From: Actinomycetota bacterium
GTDB taxonomy: Bacteria > Actinomycetota > Thermoleophilia > Gaiellales > Gaiellaceae
Direction of reading: 5' to 3'
DNA length: 50,054 nucleotides
NCBI GenBank assembly: GCA_005888315.1
Contig: VAWH01000003.1
Coordinates: 1-50,054 of the forward strand
Shown: piece after piece, positions 46,921 through 50,054 of the stretch
How positions within the stretch are numbered: position 1 is the first letter of the stretch
Layout of the letters: each line of letters begins with the position of its first letter
Made by a program: the position numbers and the translations under genes
The notes under the pieces: model-generated
The model's database searches: none
What the model was told of the DNA's origin: nothing
What the model saw: only the letters and a program-made list of their open reading frames with translations

Positions 46921-48555
46921 ATGTCAGGGATGGGGGGAACATCGGCCGTTTCCGACGGCCACGCAGGATCGACGCGTGCGACCACGCTACGCGACTACCT
47001 ACGCGTGGCGCGGCGTCGAAAGTGGATCATCGCGCAGGCAGTCGTGCTGGTGCCGCTGGTGGCCGTCGCGCTTTCGCTCCATCAGCGCACGATGTACCGC
47101 GGGAGCGCCGAGGTGCTTTTGGCAACGCAGAACGTCGCGAACCAGCTCAATGGCATCAACGATCCGACACTGACGCTGGATGCTGACCGTCGTGCGCAGA
47201 CGCAGGCCGACCTCGCCCGCGTACCGGACGTCGCTCGCCAGGCGCTCACGCTTGCGGGGCTGAGGCGGTCGGTCGACGATTTCCTGAGCCACTCCAGCGC
47301 CACGGCAAAAACGAACGCCGATCTGCTCGAGCTCTCGGCTGAGGATCATGACCCCGCAGTCGCGCGCCGGCTGGCGACGGCTTACGCACGGGCTTTTTCG
47401 CACTACCGGGCGCAGCTTGACACTGCCCCGTACGTGAGCGCCAAGCGTCGTGCGAATGCACAGCTGGCGGAGATGGCGGCCGCGCATGCGCGAACCTCGG
47501 ACGCCTATCAAGCGCTCACGCGAAAACGTGATCAGCTGGACCAGATCATCGCGCTGTTGACCCGCAACGCGGTGCCGGTCAAATCCGCAGACACCGCCAC
47601 GAAGGTTCAGCCTCGCCCAGTCCGAAACGGCATCCTCGGTCTCGTCCTCGGCATCGTCCTGGGCGTCGCGCTCGCGTTCCTCCGGGAAGCGCTCGACACC
47701 AGGGTTCGGTCCGCCGAGGAGATCGAGGAACGTCTCGGCTTGCCGCTGCTCGCGCGCATTCCAGAGCCTCCGCGAAGGCTCCGCAAGCATGACAAGCCGG
47801 TCATGCTCGCTGATCCGAATGGTTCTCAGGCAGAGATCTTTCGGTTGTTCCGCACGAACCTCGAGTTCGTGCGCTTATCGCACGAGCCTCGCACGATTCT
47901 CGTGACGAGCGCGCTCGAGCGAGAGGGCAAGTCGACGACCAGCGTCAACCTTGCGATCGCGCTCGCGCGGGCTGGGCAACGTGTGGCGCTCGTCGACCTC
48001 GATCTCAGACGTCCGGCGCTCGATCGCTTCTTCGATCTTGGCGGGCGGCCGGGGCTCACGCAGATCGCGCTCCGCCAGGCCGAGCTCGCGGATGTTCTGG
48101 CTCCGATGGCGTTCACCGGGCGCAATGGGAACACGAATGGCGCCGGTCCGCGCGAGAACGGGAACGGTTATCGCATCCGAGACGACGAGCTCGTGGTGAT
48201 CGGGGCGGGCCCGATCCCGCCGAATCCCGGTGAGTTCGTCGGCACGGCCACGGTCGCGCGCGTCCTCGAAGAGCTCGGGAAGAGGTTCGACACCGTCCTC
48301 CTCGACACACCGCCCGCCCTTCAGGTGGGCGATGCGATGGCGCTGAGCAGGCGCGTCGACGCGGTTCTGGTCGTCTGTCGGATGAACATCGTCCGGCGAC
48401 CCATGTTGAACGAGCTGCGGCGCGTGCTCGACGCGAGCCCCGCCGAGAAGCTGGGCTTCGTCCTCGCCGGTGCGGAAAGCGAGGACGGCTACGGATACGG
48501 GCAGGGCGCGTACTACTACGAGCACTCCGAACGGCGCGAGAGGGAGCGCGTCTAA
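46921..48555 (+). CDS. Wzz/BY-kinase: polysaccharide co-polymerase fused to tyrosine kinase
   Basis: A 544-residue inner-membrane protein. Helix 1 (about 35-53) and helix 2 (about 242-262) bracket an external coiled-coil Wzz domain. The cytoplasmic C terminus is a bacterial tyrosine kinase with Walker A TSALEREGKSTTS, Walker A' ALVDLDLRRPAL and Walker B VLLDTPP. A tyrosine cluster (DGYGYGQGAYYYEH) follows for autophosphorylation. Such proteins set chain length and drive export of capsule or exopolysaccharide. ATG 46921 follows GGGGGAAAGGG. It heads an operon reaching the window edge, with overlaps to each following gene. Confidence 0.92.
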   Translation: MSGMGGTSAVSDGHAGSTRATTLRDYLRVARRRKWIIAQAVVLVPLVAVALSLHQRTMYRGSAEVLLATQNVANQLNGINDPTLTLDADRRAQTQADLARVPDVARQALTLAGLRRSVDDFLSHSSATAKTNADLLELSAEDHDPAVARRLATAYARAFSHYRAQLDTAPYVSAKRRANAQLAEMAAAHARTSDAYQALTRKRDQLDQIIALLTRNAVPVKSADTATKVQPRPVRNGILGLVLGIVLGVALAFLREALDTRVRSAEEIEERLGLPLLARIPEPPRRLRKHDKPVMLADPNGSQAEIFRLFRTNLEFVRLSHEPRTILVTSALEREGKSTTSVNLAIALARAGQRVALVDLDLRRPALDRFFDLGGRPGLTQIALRQAELADVLAPMAFTGRNGNTNGAGPRENGNGYRIRDDELVVIGAGPIPPNPGEFVGTATVARVLEELGKRFDTVLLDTPPALQVGDAMALSRRVDAVLVVCRMNIVRRPMLNELRRVLDASPAEKLGFVLAGAESEDGYGYGQGAYYYEHSERRERERV

Positions 48556-49220
48556 TGAGCAGGACGAAGGTTCTCGTTGCTGATCCGTTCGCAATTTTCC
48601 GCGCGGGCGTCCGCAACCTGCTCAGGCGGGAGAGTGACTTCGTGGTGGTCGAAGCCGGTGATCTGTCTGCCGTGCAGAACGTCGTTGCGACGCGGTGTCC
48701 CGACATCGCCCTGATCGACCTAGAGCTTCCGCCCGTCGGTGGCGTCGCAGCGGTGCAGTGGCTGAACGAGCACTGCACCGCGCACACGATCGCCTGGAGC
48801 TTCGAGCCCACGCCGGAGAGCGTGCTCGGCGCGGTGCGCGCGGGCGCAAACGGCTATCTACGCAAGGACATCGCACCGGAAGGTCTCATCCGGTCGGTTC
48901 GTGGTGTCGCGCGTGGAGAAGCCGCCCTTTCGCGAGATCTCGCGACGCTGATGATCGAGGCCGTTCATCGACTCAGCGACCGCGAGGGAACGCGCGACCG
49001 TCTGTTCGCTTTGTCGTCGCGCGAATGCGAGATCCTCGAGCACCTCGCCCAAGGAGCGCGCAACCGGCAGATCGCATCCGAGCTGACGATCTCCGAGTTC
49101 ACCGTCAAGCGCCACGTGCAGAACATCCTCGGGAAGCTCGAGCTCCGCTCGCGGCGCGAGGCCGGAGAGTTCTATCGAGCAGCGAATGCCGACCTGGCGG
49201 GGGTAGGCCCACTGCAATGA
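48555..49220 (+). CDS. NarL/LuxR-family response regulator
   Basis: A 221-residue two-component regulator. The receiver domain (about 5-120) has phosphoacceptor Asp55 (ALIDLELPPVGG) and the conserved Lys late in RAGANGYLRKDI. The C-terminal LuxR-type HTH (about 150-205) is LSSRECEILEHLAQGARNRQIASELTISEFTVKRHVQNIL. It starts one base before the end of the kinase gene (TAATG) and likely regulates the polysaccharide locus. No partner histidine kinase is visible in the window. Confidence 0.9.
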   Translation: MSRTKVLVADPFAIFRAGVRNLLRRESDFVVVEAGDLSAVQNVVATRCPDIALIDLELPPVGGVAAVQWLNEHCTAHTIAWSFEPTPESVLGAVRAGANGYLRKDIAPEGLIRSVRGVARGEAALSRDLATLMIEAVHRLSDREGTRDRLFALSSRECEILEHLAQGARNRQIASELTISEFTVKRHVQNILGKLELRSRREAGEFYRAANADLAGVGPLQ

Positions 49221-49588
49221 GCAGCACGGGCAGGCGGCAACCGCTGGTGGCGGTGGTCTACAGCGTGCCGCTGCTGTGCGAAGCCATCGCTTCCGCGCTG
49301 GACGACATCGCGGAGGTGCGGACGTTTCCGGGCCGTCGCGATGACGTCGTCGGCCTCCTGCGGTCCGTGCGGCCCGACGCCGTCGTGGTCGACGACCCGA
49401 TCGAGTCGGCGCAGATTCGCGGCTGGGCAGAGAACCAGGATCTCCCGCTCGTGGAGATCTGTCTGCGCGAGGTAAAGATCAGAGTGCTCCGGAACCGCGA
49501 GTGGCAGGCATCAACGGGCACGAGCGCCGAGTCGATTCGGAACGCCATCGCCGGGTCGATCTACGGCCGAGACACGATCAGATCGTGA
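49217..49588 (+). CDS. Receiver-like protein without DNA-binding domain
   Basis: A 123-residue protein. VAVVYSVPLLCEAIASALDDIAEVRTF begins like a response-regulator receiver, and VGLLRSVRPDAVVVDDP sits where the phosphoacceptor strand should be, with two aspartates. The later strands are shortened and no conserved Thr/Lys was seen, so phosphorylation is uncertain. There is no output domain. It overlaps both neighbours by 4 bases (ATGA and GTGA), inside the exopolysaccharide operon. It could be a decoy or adaptor for the preceding regulator. Confidence 0.7.
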   Translation: MSSTGRRQPLVAVVYSVPLLCEAIASALDDIAEVRTFPGRRDDVVGLLRSVRPDAVVVDDPIESAQIRGWAENQDLPLVEICLREVKIRVLRNREWQASTGTSAESIRNAIAGSIYGRDTIRS

Positions 49589-50054
49589 ACGCGACCGAGC
49601 GGACAGCGTTGCTGCAGAGCGCGCAGCTCTACGACGAAATAACCCCGTCGATCGACGAGCGCACGATGGAGATTCTCGACCACCGCCGGCGCACCGCGAT
49701 CGTGCGGAGGCGCGGCTGGCTCGTCCGGCGCATGCTTCTCCTGGCCGACGTCGTCGGGCTGACAGGGGCCTTCCTGCTTGCCGAGCTCGTCTCGGCCGTT
49801 GCCACTCCGGCCCCTGACCGCGTCGCAACGGGTACGGAATTCATCCTGTTCGTGCTGACGCTCCCCGTCTGGGTCGTCGTCGCGAAGCTCTACGGCCTCT
49901 ACGAGCGCGACGAGGAGCGCACGGACCACTCGACGACGGACGAGTTCGCGGCCGTGTTCCACATGATCACGGTCTGTACGAGCCTGTTGGCGTTCGGGTT
50001 GTACCTGACGTACCTCGCCCATCCGTCCGCGGGCAAGCTCGCAGTCTTCTGGGC
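49585..50054 (+). CDS. Polyprenyl-phosphate sugar transferase, N-terminal part (cut by window edge)
   Basis: From GTG 49585, which overlaps the previous stop (GTGA), an open frame runs to the last base. The 156 residues start with a soluble stretch (TERTALLQSAQLYDEITPSIDERT) and then hold membrane helices at about 51-70, 80-100 and 130-150. A loop reads KLYGLYERDEERTDHSTTDEF. This fits the N terminus of exopolysaccharide biosynthesis polyprenyl glycosylphosphotransferases (WbaP/CpsE type), which load the first sugar on undecaprenyl phosphate. The catalytic C-terminal half lies beyond the window. Position after the BY-kinase supports the call. Confidence 0.78.
   Translation, partial: MNATERTALLQSAQLYDEITPSIDERTMEILDHRRRTAIVRRRGWLVRRMLLLADVVGLTGAFLLAELVSAVATPAPDRVATGTEFILFVLTLPVWVVVAKLYGLYERDEERTDHSTTDEFAAVFHMITVCTSLLAFGLYLTYLAHPSAGKLAVFW

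Overview
The window is high-GC, densely packed bacterial DNA. Start codons include ATG, GTG and TTG, many neighbouring genes overlap by 1 to 4 bases (ATGA, GTGA, TGATG), and several genes appear leaderless, with a TANNNT box 6 to 9 bases before the start. Gene content (DUF2630, FolE2, ThyX, an HrdB-like sigma factor, actinobacterial-type GH15, MocR and DUF899 proteins) suggests an actinobacterium, perhaps of the Thermoleophilia (Solirubrobacterales/Gaiellales). That placement is inference. No rRNA, tRNA, CRISPR array, transposase or phage gene was seen.

Layout. 0-3.3 kb: a membrane/copper operon (two small membrane proteins, one frameshifted, then a CopC-CopD fusion) and a kynureninase-like enzyme. 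3.3-6.6 kb: DUF72 and ThyX, divergent with overlapping start codons, then an SDR / ECF sigma / anti-sigma operon. 6.6-14.9 kb: a secreted protein behind three phased repeats, two divergent Fe/Mn superoxide dismutase family genes, FolE2, a stand-alone histidine-kinase-like protein coupled to an FMN 2-hydroxyacid oxidase, ankyrin and Fpg-type DNA glycosylase genes, asparaginase, and an RpoD-family sigma factor. 15-23.4 kb: a GT-C-like membrane protein, a tiny zinc ribbon, Dps-cupin-DUF2630, GH15, and a SufR-like regulator between membrane genes.

23.4-34.5 kb is accessory-looking: alpha/beta hydrolase, VOC, AraC and DUF899 genes, a phosphodiesterase, an aminotransferase-fold protein that has lost its PLP-binding residues, MFS exporters, a sigma/anti-sigma-like pair, a hydrolase truncated next to an ArsR-MFS module, and an MBL hydrolase. 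34.5-40.1 kb: a MocR regulator facing a tightly coupled six-gene operon (PNPOx-like, GAF, LysE, HAD phosphatase, beta-propeller lipoprotein, secreted protein). 40.1-46.7 kb: a second MFS gene with a 3' frameshift, an AraC regulator, a class-V PLP enzyme, two more DUF899 genes (three in the window), a methyltransferase, and a 56-residue membrane protein ending in eleven glycines. 46.9 kb to the end: the start of an exopolysaccharide locus (Wzz/BY-kinase, NarL-type regulator, receiver-like protein, polyprenyl-phosphate sugar transferase cut by the window edge).

No single large unknown system stands out. The best leads are the residue-stripped aminotransferase (26912-28075), the ChpT/Spo0B-like HisKA protein (9785-10369), the SDR lacking most catalytic residues in a sigma-factor operon (5924-6574), and the three DUF899 genes. 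Two apparent single-base frameshifts (near 524 and 40195) could be real or assembly errors.
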